A DNA stretch of 64,000 nucleotides from Subtercola sp. (GTDB lineage Bacteria; Actinomycetota; Actinomycetes; Actinomycetales; Microbacteriaceae), in contig JAODBC010000092.1 of assembly GCA_025463765.1 (NCBI GenBank), forward strand, positions 16,390-80,389, given 5' to 3'. Below the pieces are notes generated by a model. That model made no database searches. It was given only the letters and a program-made list of their open reading frames with translations, and had not been told where the DNA came from. Made by a program: the position numbers and the translations under genes. Each line of letters starts with the position of its first letter. The stretch's first letter is position 1. Positions 25,993-34,292 of this stretch are shown here, piece after piece.

Positions 25993-26020
25993 ATTCTTAT
26001 ATAGTTCTTTATATAAGAAT
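25993..26020. promoter_or_regulatory. Perfect 11-bp inverted repeat, VapBC operator
   Basis: ATTCTTATATA at 25993-26003 and TATATAAGAAT at 26010-26020 are exact reverse complements, separated by GTTCTT. It is AT-rich in an otherwise GC-rich region and ends 13 bp before the vapB GTG. VapBC pairs autorepress at such palindromes. The AT content also makes it a likely -10 region. Confidence 0.75.
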
Positions 26021-26033
26021 GAAGGGAGGCGCA

Positions 26034-26234
26034 GTGACGATCACGTCAATAGACATCGACCAAGACGAACTGAAGGAAGCTAAAAGGCTCACCGGGACCA
26101 CCTCAAACCGAGAGACTGTTGACCTTGCCCTGCGCACCCTGATCGCGGTGCGTCGTCAACCATCCGCCGTCGAACGCATTATCGGCCGCCGCTTCGAGCC
26201 TGATCAGATCGACGCTCCGACCATCACCCCATGA
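26034..26234 (+). CDS. vapB: VapB-family antitoxin
   Basis: GTG at 26034 lies behind GGGAGG, giving 66 residues. The segment SIDIDQDELKEAKRLTG followed by NRETVDLALRTLIAVRRQ is the ribbon-helix-helix-like dimer domain of VapB antitoxins (the type with a D-E-L-x-E-A core). The C-terminal acidic, Pro-containing tail should wrap the toxin. It overlaps vapC by ATGA. Autoregulation at the palindrome just upstream is expected. Confidence 0.85.
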   Translation: MTITSIDIDQDELKEAKRLTGTTSNRETVDLALRTLIAVRRQPSAVERIIGRRFEPDQIDAPTITP

Positions 26235-26632
26235 CGACGTTCCTCGTCGACAACAGCGTCTGGCAGAAGGCCGGCAGCAGCCCGGCGATCGCACAGCGAC
26301 TCCGAGAAATCTCTCCTCACCACCTCATCATCACCTGCCCTCCCCAGGTTTTGGAGTACTGCCACTCTGCACGATCACCCGAGGAGTACGCCGAACTCCG
26401 CGAAGACATGCACGAGCTACTTGCGGCCTGGGAACACCCCTCGGAGAAAGACGCGCTCGATATCCAGCAAGCGCTCTGGGATAACGGCCTCATTCGTGCC
26501 GCGGCCACCTTCGACTGCTTGATCGCCGCTTACGCCGTCGCTAATGACGCCGTCGTCTTGAACTCCGATCACGACTTCGGTTATATCGAGGCTGCCACGC
26601 ACGGAGCCTTCCGCCAGGAATTCATCCAATAA
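26231..26632 (+). CDS. vapC: VapC-family PIN-domain toxin
   Basis: A 133-residue PIN-domain ribonuclease. It begins MTTFLVDNSVW with the first catalytic Asp (residue 7), has a Glu in VLEYCHSA, an Asp in TFDCLIAAYAV and a final Asp in NSDHDFGYI; these four acids chelate Mg2+ in the family. All are present, so it should be active. The ATG overlaps the vapB stop, so production is coupled. Typical targets are tRNA or rRNA loops. The 3' side (26633-26905) is non-coding. Confidence 0.88.
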   Translation: MTTFLVDNSVWQKAGSSPAIAQRLREISPHHLIITCPPQVLEYCHSARSPEEYAELREDMHELLAAWEHPSEKDALDIQQALWDNGLIRAAATFDCLIAAYAVANDAVVLNSDHDFGYIEAATHGAFRQEFIQ

Positions 26633-26905
26633 CAAATCGTCTCCGGTTGCTCGACATCGACCCTCAGCCCACGCTGTGCATAGCGGGCCGAGCGCAGCAG
26701 CGATTTGATCTGCGGTCGACCGCCTGCGCGTCGGCGGGTAACAACTCGTAGATATACGTGGATACCGCCATCGGCGATCCGGTTTGCCCCAGCGAAGAGT
26801 CTCAACGATCCGATCCATCAACGCCTGCTCGAGGTCGCGCTCGGCGGATCGTCGGCGAGCGTCCTATAAGGGCGTGTTTTTTTGGCTCCTTTTCGACGAT
26901 GGTGT
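26633..26905. other. Non-coding stretch after vapC
   Basis: About 270 bp with no family-like frame on either strand. Contains one copy of the 36-bp dispersed repeat. Neighbouring palindromes or promoters were not found; the FUSC gene ends at 26906, so this segment includes its 3' region. Confidence 0.45.
26759..26794. repeat. Copy 1 of a dispersed 36-bp repeat
   Basis: The 36 bases starting TGGATACCGCCATCGGCG also occur at 35459-35494 with two substitutions, in the same orientation. It lies in the non-coding 26633-26905 stretch after VapC. No open frame of known family runs over it in both places. It may be the end of a decayed mobile element. Confidence 0.6.
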
Positions 26906-28012
26906 TCAACTGGTGGCAGGTGGGGAGTCATTTGGTGTCGCACGGGAGTGTCTGTTGTTTGGCCAGACGATGTAGCCGAAAATGATCGCGATCGCGCAGC
27001 CGACAAGCGTGTCGAGAAGGCGGACGAGCGGGAAGACGGGATCTGGATTCGCGATACTCGCGCTGAGGAGCGCTGAAGCGGTGATTCCGATCGCGCTCAG
27101 GGCGTACAGCTTGGGTGCGGAAAGCACAGCGAAACCGATAGCCAGCGCGGCAGCGATAGCGACGGTCCAGCTGCTTGGAAGGAACAGCAGCACCAGTGCT
27201 GCAAAGGTTGCGCCGATGATCGTGCCGGCTACCCGATTGACTGTGCGTACGAAAACGGAACCGTACTCGGGCCGAACGACGACCGCGACGGTCAGCGGCA
27301 GCCAATACGAGTGGCTGGGTTCATGGAGGGCGACGACAGCCGCAGTTGCGATTCCCATACAGAGCGACAATCTCAGTCCGGTGCGAAGTGCGGCGGGGGT
27401 GCGCGCGATGTGCAGGTCTGCCTGAAAAAGGTCGATGCTCGACGGGCGACTAGATGAGGTAGCTTCGGTGGCTGGTGCGAATCGCCTCCGATTCCATCGG
27501 CTGAAGATCCATGGCGAGACACCTGCGACGGCGACCACGAGGGTTCCGATGAGGTACCACACTGCTTGCTGCCACCATGGCAGGGGAAGCCCAGCGAATT
27601 GCCCGAACGACAGCCCGATGACTGTCATCAATGCGGCTGCTGTCGCAGCTGGGCCGATGGTGCCGAGCACTCCCGCCAGCATTCCGACGGCAGCTGCGGT
27701 CACGACGAGCATGATCGGGTCGTGTGGCAAGACGACGCCCAGAATGATCCCCGCGACGGCGCCGCCCGCTTGCGCTCCGAGCATCACAAGGCGGGTTCGA
27801 TACAGCCCATTGGTTATGAAGACGACTGCGCAGGCGGCTCCGAAATACGCAACGCCGAGCGCCTCCACGTGACCTGTTCCAGCGGCGACGACGGCAACGA
27901 CGCCGGCAGCGAGCACCGCTCGGAGCGCTGGAGAGAGCGCCCAGGCAGCATCGTTTGGTCTGAGCGCTCGCACAGTCGACTTCCACGTACCAGGTACCGC
28001 TAGAGAGGACAT
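26906..28012 (-). CDS. FUSC-family (aromatic acid exporter-like) membrane protein
   Basis: The start at 28012 (MSSLAVPGTWKST) is preceded by GGCGAG and gives 368 residues. Two sets of about five transmembrane helices are separated by a polar middle region (RRRFAPATEATSSSRPSS). The second half begins with RTGLRLSLCMGIATAAVVAL and continues with SYWLPLTVAVVVRPEYGSVFVRTVNRVAGTIIG cut here as two motifs, the strongest FUSC signature. Relatives include AaeB-type exporters of aromatic acids. The divergent MarR upstream may control it, but a 440-bp gap lies between. Confidence 0.82.
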   Translation of the reverse strand: MSSLAVPGTWKSTVRALRPNDAAWALSPALRAVLAAGVVAVVAAGTGHVEALGVAYFGAACAVVFITNGLYRTRLVMLGAQAGGAVAGIILGVVLPHDPIMLVVTAAAVGMLAGVLGTIGPAATAAALMTVIGLSFGQFAGLPLPWWQQAVWYLIGTLVVAVAGVSPWIFSRWNRRRFAPATEATSSSRPSSIDLFQADLHIARTPAALRTGLRLSLCMGIATAAVVALHEPSHSYWLPLTVAVVVRPEYGSVFVRTVNRVAGTIIGATFAALVLLFLPSSWTVAIAAALAIGFAVLSAPKLYALSAIGITASALLSASIANPDPVFPLVRLLDTLVGCAIAIIFGYIVWPNNRHSRATPNDSPPATS

Positions 28013-28451
28013 CACTCGCCTGCCCGAAGAAAGGCTGCGGTGATGTCTGGTCGCAGGAAGGGGCTCATGTGGCTTCTTTCGTGGAGCACGTGAAACTCGG
28101 CGCGCGGCATCCGCGTCGTGCAGGCACTGTCGGGCGTAGTCGATGACCGGCGAGCCCGTGGCGCGCTCTGACGCAGTGAACCAGCGATCGGTCGCCACTC
28201 GCGCGTCATGCGGGCATCCTGCCCTCGTAAACGCTCTCAGCGCAGGAGTCAGCCATTGCGGATGCGCCCTTCAGGGTCGAAACGTTTCTGCGTCCGCGGT
28301 CATCGGGCAGCTGTGGAATCGGTGGCAGGTGCCGCAGCGCGGTCGAGGTGGAGGTGCGGTCGTCGAGCACGCTCAGCCGAACCGTGCCAGCGACCTGGCT
28401 ACGGAGCTGATCGACCTTCATTGCAGGCTCCACCATGGCTCTTGTGCTGGA
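28013..28451. other. Intergenic stretch between FUSC and MarR genes
   Basis: No complete gene is supported. On the minus strand a 76-residue frame (28206-28436) contains VDQLRSQVAGTVRL, which faintly recalls the beginning of FAD-linked oxidases, but the rest does not follow. It may be a decayed gene. Otherwise the stretch shows no repeat. Confidence 0.35.
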
Positions 28452-28889
28452 TTACTTGGGCCCGTGCACTTCGTAGGTGAGCTGTGTCATCTGGCGAAGG
28501 GTGGCCCGAGTGATTTCGAGGTCGCGTTGGGGCAAAGCTCCGAAGCGAACTTCATGGCTCTTTGCCGCTCTTTGCCACAGCCGCTGCTGTACCTCGAGCC
28601 CGCTCGGGGTGAGGGCGATGAGCGGCGATGTTTTGTGGTCAGGGTTGGGGTGCAGTTCCAGCAGTCCGGTCGCGACCATCTCGTTGACGGTCTTCTGTAC
28701 GGCCTGTCGGCTCTGGCCCATCCGGCGGGCCGCGCGGGCGACGGTGGTTGACGGGTCGGTGATCGCGTCCATAACGTGCCACTGAGGAAGGGTGACGTTC
28801 TCTTGCGCGGCGATATCTTCACCCGACATGCGAAGTGCACCAGCTGCTTCGTAGACTTCCGCGATCAAGGTCGACATCTCATCCTGCAT
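28452..28889 (-). CDS. MarR-family transcriptional regulator
   Basis: 145 residues starting MQDEMSTLIAEVYEAAGAL. The winged helix contains VARAARRMGQSRQAVQKTVNEM as recognition region and a wing in LELHPNPDHKTSPLIALT. It is divergent from the CocE hydrolase at 28984, with a perfect 8-bp inverted repeat between them. The likely targets are itself and the hydrolase gene; the ligand might be a substrate of that enzyme. Confidence 0.88.
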   Translation of the reverse strand: MQDEMSTLIAEVYEAAGALRMSGEDIAAQENVTLPQWHVMDAITDPSTTVARAARRMGQSRQAVQKTVNEMVATGLLELHPNPDHKTSPLIALTPSGLEVQQRLWQRAAKSHEVRFGALPQRDLEITRATLRQMTQLTYEVHGPK

Positions 28890-28905
28890 TTATTATCCGT
28901 TCCCT

Positions 28906-28933
28906 ATTGACAACTAGTTACCATATTGTCAAT
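28906..28933. promoter_or_regulatory. Inverted repeat ATTGACAA / TTGTCAAT, MarR operator candidate
   Basis: The 8-bp arms at 28906-28913 and 28926-28933 are perfect complements separated by 12 bp. It lies 17 bp upstream of marR and 50 bp before the CocE gene, so binding would cover both promoters. The arms contain TTGACA-like -35 words and TATACT follows at 28933-28938, so the promoter probably overlaps the operator. Confidence 0.6.
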
Positions 28934-28983
28934 ATACTACCAGAGCGAATCTGCACGTACAACACAGGAAGACGTAGAACACC

Positions 28984-30732
28984 ATGAACACGAAAGTGGC
29001 CGGCACAGCGCCGGGCGAACGCCAGCTCAACGGTCCACAGACCAGCGGGCGCGACTACCGCAACCTGTCGGAGCCGCGCTTCGACATGATCCGCGAGAAC
29101 AACGTTCCGATCACGCTCCGTGACGGAACCGTGCTGCTTGCAGATGTGTTCCGACCCGACAGCGACAGCGCTTTTCCCGTGCTGGTCGCGTTCTCGGCCT
29201 ACCCCCGGCAGATGCAGGATCTCGGCGCACCGATGGGGTTCATCGAGGCCGGGGCATCCGACTTCTTCGTTCCGCGCGGCTACGTGCACATCATCGTCTC
29301 GGCTCGCGGCATCAGCGGCTCCGGCGGTGAGTGGTCCATGCTCGATCAGCAGGAGCGAGACGACATCCACGACGTCGTCGAGTGGTCTGCGGTGCAGCCG
29401 TGGAGCACGGGCGACATCGGCATGATCGGTATCAGCTACTTCGCGATCGCTCAGATCGCTGCGGCATCGACTCGTCCGCCGCACCTGAAGGCGATCTTCC
29501 CGGTGGCGCTCACCACCGACATGTATGAGGCGGTGTACCACCACGGCGTGCTCAGCTCGGGCTTCATCTCGTCGTGGCTGACCACCATCGGAATCCTCGC
29601 CGGGGTGAAGGATGAGACGTGGCGAAGTCGGCGCGTGGATTTCGTTCACGACATCCTCAACCGCCCCGCCATTCACGCGCACATGCAACACATGAACGGC
29701 GAATCGATCATGGCGATCATGAAGAACGTCGTTCGAGCGCACGCACCCGAGGAGCCCTACGGCAGGCTTCTGCTCGAGGCTGAGACCGGGCATCCGACCC
29801 GCGACGAGTTCTGGGAGAAGCGCGACATGCGGCCAGGGCTTGCAGACATCGACATCCCCGTCTACCTCGGCTGCGACTGGGACAATGCACCACTGCACCT
29901 GCCCACCACCTTCACCGCGTGGAAGGCCCTGCGGCACAACCCCAACGTGCGCATGACGCTGCTCGGATCACACGGACTCACCTGGCCGTGGGAGAGCCTG
30001 CACGTCGAGGCTCTCGCGTGGTTCGATCACTGGCTGAAGGATGCCGACACCGGCATCCTCGACGGCCCAGCGATCCGCTACGTCATGCCCGGCACCGACG
30101 CATGGCGTACCGCCGAAGTGTGGCCGCCGGCCGAGACCACGCTCACCCCTTTCGCGCTCCGCGCCGACGGCACCCTCGCCCAGGACGAGGGCGACGCCGG
30201 ATCACGTGAGTACCTCTACCTGCCCGCCGACTCCGGTCGCCCGAAGAACGCGAACGCGCCCGAATACCCCAACCTTCTTCAGTGGGCACTGCCGGTTCCA
30301 GCAGAAGGCATGGAATTCGTGGGCGACATCGAGCTGCAGCTCGACGCGACCATCACCGCACTCGACACGGCCTGGATGATCGTGCTCGAAGACGTGGATG
30401 CCGACGGCACAGCCGAGACCATCACCGCCGGCTGGCAGCGCGCCATGCTCCGCACCGTGAACGAAGCCGCGAGCACACCGGGCGCGCCAGCGATCGAATG
30501 CATAACCCCAACCGCGATCACGCCCGGCGAACTCGTTCGATACCGCATCTCGATCGTGCCAAACGCCCGGCACCTCGAGCCGGGACACACGCTGAGACTG
30601 ACGATCTCGAGCGAGGACGAGGCGAAAGACATACCGACGGCCCTTGGATTCACCCACACCCCCGCCGCGCAGTCATCGCTGAACACCATCCACTCGTCGT
30701 CACGACTGATGCTGCCGATCGTGCGCAGCTGA
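28984..30732 (+). CDS. CocE/NonD-family hydrolase (X-Pro dipeptidyl-peptidase-like)
   Basis: A 582-residue protein starting MNTKVAGTAPGERQLNG. The alpha/beta hydrolase part has DGTVLLADVFRP, SARGISGSGG (oxyanion region) and the nucleophile elbow GMIGISYFAI with Ser151. A late Asp/His pair is in LGCDWDNAP and WPWESLHVEALAWFDHW. The C-terminal jelly-roll (X-Pro_dipep domain) ends near residue 575. Relatives hydrolyse cocaine, glutaryl-7-ACA and alpha-amino acid esters. It faces the MarR gene, so substrate-dependent induction is possible. Confidence 0.85.
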   Translation: MNTKVAGTAPGERQLNGPQTSGRDYRNLSEPRFDMIRENNVPITLRDGTVLLADVFRPDSDSAFPVLVAFSAYPRQMQDLGAPMGFIEAGASDFFVPRGYVHIIVSARGISGSGGEWSMLDQQERDDIHDVVEWSAVQPWSTGDIGMIGISYFAIAQIAAASTRPPHLKAIFPVALTTDMYEAVYHHGVLSSGFISSWLTTIGILAGVKDETWRSRRVDFVHDILNRPAIHAHMQHMNGESIMAIMKNVVRAHAPEEPYGRLLLEAETGHPTRDEFWEKRDMRPGLADIDIPVYLGCDWDNAPLHLPTTFTAWKALRHNPNVRMTLLGSHGLTWPWESLHVEALAWFDHWLKDADTGILDGPAIRYVMPGTDAWRTAEVWPPAETTLTPFALRADGTLAQDEGDAGSREYLYLPADSGRPKNANAPEYPNLLQWALPVPAEGMEFVGDIELQLDATITALDTAWMIVLEDVDADGTAETITAGWQRAMLRTVNEAASTPGAPAIECITPTAITPGELVRYRISIVPNARHLEPGHTLRLTISSEDEAKDIPTALGFTHTPAAQSSLNTIHSSSRLMLPIVRS

Positions 30733-30783
30733 TTCGGCGCGTCTTGTTCTTCGCGGTCAATGCCGCCGTGAGGTGAAGACTCA

Positions 30784-30939
30784 ATGATGAACGAAATCTC
30801 TGTCGCTCCTGAACCAGAAGACGTTCGTGTCCTCGGCGGAATTCTTATGACCGCCATCGGCGGGTTCGTGGACGCATACCTCTTGCTTCGCGACGGAGTT
30901 TTCGGGTTCTGTCGACGACGACTGCCAAGTCGCCTTTGA
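30784..30939 (+). pseudogene. Truncated DUF1275 (YoaK-like) membrane gene
   Basis: The first 42 codons (MMNEISVAPEPED, then VLGGILMTAIGGFVDAYLLL) match the N-terminus of DUF1275 membrane proteins, which are about 220-240 residues. After GFGFC-like sequence the frame runs into DNA that is the reverse of a toxin gene (30911-30997) and stops at 30937-30939. The gene is therefore cut at a recombination junction. It lies 52 bp after the hydrolase stop. Confidence 0.6.
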
Positions 30940-30997
30940 GGCGGTAGCACCGGGAGGTGTCGAACAGCGCCGGATGAATTCGCAGATAGTCGTGAGC
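30911..30997 (-). pseudogene. Fragment of a RelE-like toxin gene (paralogue of 37434-37820)
   Basis: Bases 30917-30997 match 37608-37688 with only three substitutions over 81 positions. On the minus strand both encode AHDYLRIHPALFD, then SRCYRLKGDLAVV. Beyond the match the fragment diverges, and no antitoxin remains. It joins the DUF1275 stub directly. The bases 30998-31112 beyond hold no gene. Confidence 0.7.
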
Positions 30998-31112
30998 CGA
31001 CGGGCGGCGAAGAAAGCCCCCGTCCACTAGCTCTCGGAATTTGGCGTGGGCGTCGAGCGTTTAAGAATCCTCCCCATCTTCCGGTCAAGGTAATCGGCTT
31101 TAGGCACTGGGT

Positions 31113-31715
31113 TCACGTGCTCGAATGGACTTCACTCATGGCTTCATCCAGGAGAAGGACCGGATCGATCGTGCCCCCCGAGCGCAGCCAGACGCGAGTC
31201 GTTACCTCAACGCAGGCTAGGGCAGCGCCAAGAATGGCTGCGGCGCGATCATCGAGTGCGAGCGCACCCGGGCGGGTCGGCGCCAGACGTCTTGCGATCT
31301 CAGGCACGAGGAGTTTGTCCCAGTCGCGGCGTTTTTCTGCACTGCGAGCCTGGATCGACGGGCTGTCGAGGATTACTTTAGCGACAGCGGCGATGTCTGC
31401 CCCTTGGAACGCAGGGGCATCGATCAGCACGCGAAACGCTGCACCGAGCGACTTCCAGGCGACTTCACCTTGGGGTCGCATCCGAAGGGCATCGAGTACG
31501 CGCTGACCCGCTTCATGCAAGCCCGAGAGTAGAACGTCCTCTTTCGTCGGGAAGTAACGAAAGAAGGACCGCGGCGAAATACCGGCTGCGGCCGCTATCT
31601 GCGTGGTCGTCACGGAATCGAATCCGCGCTCAACAAAGAGCTTCAGCGCGGTGGCCGCCACCTCGTCTTTCATCGCGGAACGAGTTCGGTCCCTCAGGTT
31701 ACGAGTATCAGACAT
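31113..31715 (-). CDS. TetR/AcrR-family transcriptional regulator
   Basis: The start at 31715 (MSDTRNLRDRTRSAMKDE) gives 200 residues. The N-terminal helix-turn-helix is clear: ALKLFVERGFDSVTTTQIAAAAGISPRSFFRYFPTKED, here in two motifs, with ITSPRSFFRYFPTK as recognition helix. The remainder is a ligand-binding all-helical domain. It diverges from the SDR-fusion gene at 31791, with 75 bp between, so it probably represses that gene and itself. Confidence 0.88.
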   Translation of the reverse strand: MSDTRNLRDRTRSAMKDEVAATALKLFVERGFDSVTTTQIAAAAGISPRSFFRYFPTKEDVLLSGLHEAGQRVLDALRMRPQGEVAWKSLGAAFRVLIDAPAFQGADIAAVAKVILDSPSIQARSAEKRRDWDKLLVPEIARRLAPTRPGALALDDRAAAILGAALACVEVTTRVWLRSGGTIDPVLLLDEAMSEVHSST

Positions 31716-31790
31716 AGGGCAATCGTAACGGAATCTGCCTATCTGGCATAGACTGTCACTTTGACATTCACTGTAATCGAAAGGCTTTTC

Positions 31791-33035
31791 ATGCTGCCAT
31801 TGCGCCATTCATCTGAAACGGTCCTCATCACTGGAGCGAGTTCTGGGATAGGAATGGAATTCGCTAGCCAGCTCGCGGGGCGAGGCTCGAACTTGGTACT
31901 TGTCGCCCGTCGGGCCGATCGACTCGAGTCCCTCGCAGAGAAACTGCGTTCGGAATATGGAATCTCTGTCACGACCGTGGCCATCGACCTCTCCCAGCCC
32001 GCACCCGGCGAAATCCTCCTAAGCCAACTGGTCGACCGAGAAATCACGGTCACCAGCGTCATCAACAACGCCGGATTCGGCATGTGGGGGAAGTTCCTCG
32101 AATCCGATCCGAACCGATTACGCACGATGATGGCGTTGAATGTCACCGCGGTGATGGATATAAGCCGGGCGTTTCTTCCGCTCCTTCAGCTTCGCGGCGG
32201 GGGATACCTTATAAACATCACGAGTCTCGCGGCCTATTCGTCCATTCCCATGCAGGGTGCGTACTCTGCTACCAAAGCCTTCGTGCTCAGCTTCACAGAA
32301 GCGCTGTGGGCAGAGACACGCGGCAGTGGAGTGCGTGTACTTGCTTTCGCACCTGGCGTCACAACTACCGAGTTTTTCGACGTGTTGCAAGTGGACGACT
32401 CCGCGGCTAGTGCGGGGAGAGCACAAAGCCCCAAACAAGTGGTAGATACTGCCTTGAGTATCCTGGATCGCCGTGATCCCCCGCCGAGCTGGGTGTCCGG
32501 GCACCTGAATCACCTTATTGCCGTGCTGCCCCGCTACCTCACCCGGCGGCGTGCGGTGCTTCTGACCGGCAGAACCACCATGCGCAACATCACAACCGCG
32601 CAGTCAGAGGCCATCCCAGCGAGGTCGGAGAAAATTCGTCAGGCTCTCGGACTCGACCTGACGTCTTCAGGACGCCAACATGTGATCGACATCACGACGA
32701 CTGGTGCAAAATCGGGGCGTCCTCGGCGCATCGAGATCTGGTTTCACCACTACGACGGGCGCTGGTTCCTCAGTGGCACACCCGGTCCGAAAAGCTGGTA
32801 CGCCAATCTCCTCAAAAATCCCGATTTCACCTTCCACCTGAAGCACGGCATTCACGCCGACCTGCCAGCGACCGCGCGTCCGATTGTGGAAGCCGAGGAG
32901 CGGCGCGCCATATTCGCCCGGATGGTGGAGGTCTACAACCTCCCAAAGAATCCCGCCAGAGTCCCCCAACCCGTTCGCGTCGAAGACCTGCTTACGGGAA
33001 GTCCGCTCGTCGAGATCAGTTTCGCCTCGATCTAG
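31791..33035 (+). CDS. Short-chain dehydrogenase fused to a DDN/DUF385-type nitroreductase domain
   Basis: ATG 31791 with AAAGG eight bases ahead gives 414 residues. Residues 1-265 are a classical SDR: GASSGIG coenzyme loop, INNAGFG, catalytic Ser in INITSLAAY and Tyr-x3-Lys in GAYSATKAF. Residues 290-405 are a deazaflavin-dependent nitroreductase/quinone reductase-like (DDN, DUF385) beta-barrel: VIDITTTGAKSGRPRRIEIW, then WYANLLKNPDFTFHLK. This second family uses F420H2 in mycobacteria. The fusion would couple NAD(P)H and F420-type chemistry on one chain; no such enzyme is known to me. It is divergent from TetR. Confidence 0.85.
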   Translation: MLPLRHSSETVLITGASSGIGMEFASQLAGRGSNLVLVARRADRLESLAEKLRSEYGISVTTVAIDLSQPAPGEILLSQLVDREITVTSVINNAGFGMWGKFLESDPNRLRTMMALNVTAVMDISRAFLPLLQLRGGGYLINITSLAAYSSIPMQGAYSATKAFVLSFTEALWAETRGSGVRVLAFAPGVTTTEFFDVLQVDDSAASAGRAQSPKQVVDTALSILDRRDPPPSWVSGHLNHLIAVLPRYLTRRRAVLLTGRTTMRNITTAQSEAIPARSEKIRQALGLDLTSSGRQHVIDITTTGAKSGRPRRIEIWFHHYDGRWFLSGTPGPKSWYANLLKNPDFTFHLKHGIHADLPATARPIVEAEERRAIFARMVEVYNLPKNPARVPQPVRVEDLLTGSPLVEISFASI

Positions 33036-33169
33036 TCGCGGGCCCCAGGTTCGAGCTCGTCGACCGTGCAGGCAACGTGCGATGGATGTTCAGGGATCTG
33101 AGAGGGGCGTCGGCAGAGAACGATCGCTACCGGCGAACGTAGCGCCATCCACGGTGCATCCGATGTTCC

Positions 33170-34210
33170 TCAAGCACCCGGCATGGCCAGCAGAATCTTG
33201 CCACTAGTTCCACGAGCGAGAAGTTCGTGGGCCGCCCCGACCTCGCTCAGCTGGAAACGTGCCCCGATGACAGGTTGCAGCTTCTTCTGGCTGAGGAGCG
33301 ACAATAGCGCGGTCAGGTCGTCCCGGAACCACCCCAGATGAGCGGGCACATATGTCGACGACAAATATCCGTCCAAGCCGATCCCACGGGTGAAGGTGGC
33401 AAGGGCGCTCATCCGCACCCCACCCGCAGCGGCGCTGATAATGCCGGAGAAGCTTCGCCGACCCCCTCGCAAAGCACCCGATGCCCCGTAGGTGACAAGC
33501 TTTCCGCCAGCCCCGAGCAGGCCGAGCGACCGCCTTCCCACCGCTCCGCCCACTCCATCGAAAGCGGCGTCGATACCATCCGGCGCGATCCGACGCACCT
33601 GCCCCGCCCACTTGCCCGTGCGATCGATGCCCTCCACCCCGCGCTCTGACAACTGTTTTACGCGGGTACCTGAAGCGGTACCGATCACGCGAAGTCCTCG
33701 CGAGACCGCCAGCTCGGCAAGGGCACTGCCGACTCCGCCGGCGGCACCGTGCACTAGAACCGTTCCACCCGCACCGACCGGGGCGACTCGAGTCAGCATT
33801 TGCCAAGCAGTGACATAGTTCAGCACTAACGCCACAGCATCGGCCGCATCAACATTCTCCGGTACCGGCGTTACGGACTCCGTCGAAACCAGCAGATGTG
33901 AGCCATACCCGCCACGTCCGTCAGTCCGCGCAACCACGCGCTGCCCGATCGAGTAACCGATGACGCCTGCTCCTACCGCATCGATTCGACCGACGGAGTC
34001 ATATCCAGGCACCACCCCGCCACCCGCGATCGGGCCTCCGAGCCCCTCCCGCAGCAGAAGGTCCCCATACGCCACCCCAGCGAACTCCGCGGCGATGCGG
34101 ATTTCGCCAGGCCCGGGCGCTCCGAAAGTCCGCGGCGCAGACTGCAAAACTCCCGGACCACCACGGCGTCTAATAGCTACGACCTGCCCAACAACCTCGC
34201 TGCTGTTCAT
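33170..34210 (-). CDS. Zinc-independent quinone oxidoreductase (medium-chain dehydrogenase family)
   Basis: ATG 34210 gives 346 residues. The N-terminal GroES-like domain is followed by a Rossmann motif in HGAAGGVGSALAEL (NADPH). No zinc-binding cysteines are seen, which fits the QOR-type MDR branch. Late RFQLSEVGAAHELLARGTSGKILL is the usual C-terminal end of that branch. It probably reduces quinones or enals with NADPH. It diverges from the MarR gene at 34293 across a strong double palindrome, hence a typical substrate-inducible detoxification pair. Confidence 0.88.
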   Translation of the reverse strand: MNSSEVVGQVVAIRRRGGPGVLQSAPRTFGAPGPGEIRIAAEFAGVAYGDLLLREGLGGPIAGGGVVPGYDSVGRIDAVGAGVIGYSIGQRVVARTDGRGGYGSHLLVSTESVTPVPENVDAADAVALVLNYVTAWQMLTRVAPVGAGGTVLVHGAAGGVGSALAELAVSRGLRVIGTASGTRVKQLSERGVEGIDRTGKWAGQVRRIAPDGIDAAFDGVGGAVGRRSLGLLGAGGKLVTYGASGALRGGRRSFSGIISAAAGGVRMSALATFTRGIGLDGYLSSTYVPAHLGWFRDDLTALLSLLSQKKLQPVIGARFQLSEVGAAHELLARGTSGKILLAMPGA

Positions 34211-34228
34211 GATGCCCTCTCCACGTAT

Positions 34229-34271
34229 ACTTGAGTGATTCAAGCATATCAGGTGCTTGAATCACTCAAGT
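34229..34271. promoter_or_regulatory. Double MarR operator: perfect 18-bp inverted repeat made of two palindromes
   Basis: The arms 34229-34246 and 34254-34271 are exact complements around TATCAGG. Each arm also holds its own palindrome, CTTGA-N5-TCAAG, at 34230-34244 and 34256-34270. Two dimers could bind side by side. It starts 19 bp upstream of the oxidoreductase start and ends 22 bp before marR. This is the clearest operator in the window. Confidence 0.85.
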
Positions 34272-34292
34272 AATTTGCGGAACGGATCTGAA

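Noticed and set aside
26417..26821. Minus-strand frame over the vapC 3' end and beyond
   Set aside because: It is antisense to vapC and shows no domain; high-GC frames often stay open by chance.
28206..28436. Minus-strand frame resembling the start of an FAD-linked oxidase
   Set aside because: Only about 14 residues are suggestive and no FAD motif follows; kept as a note in the intergenic entry.
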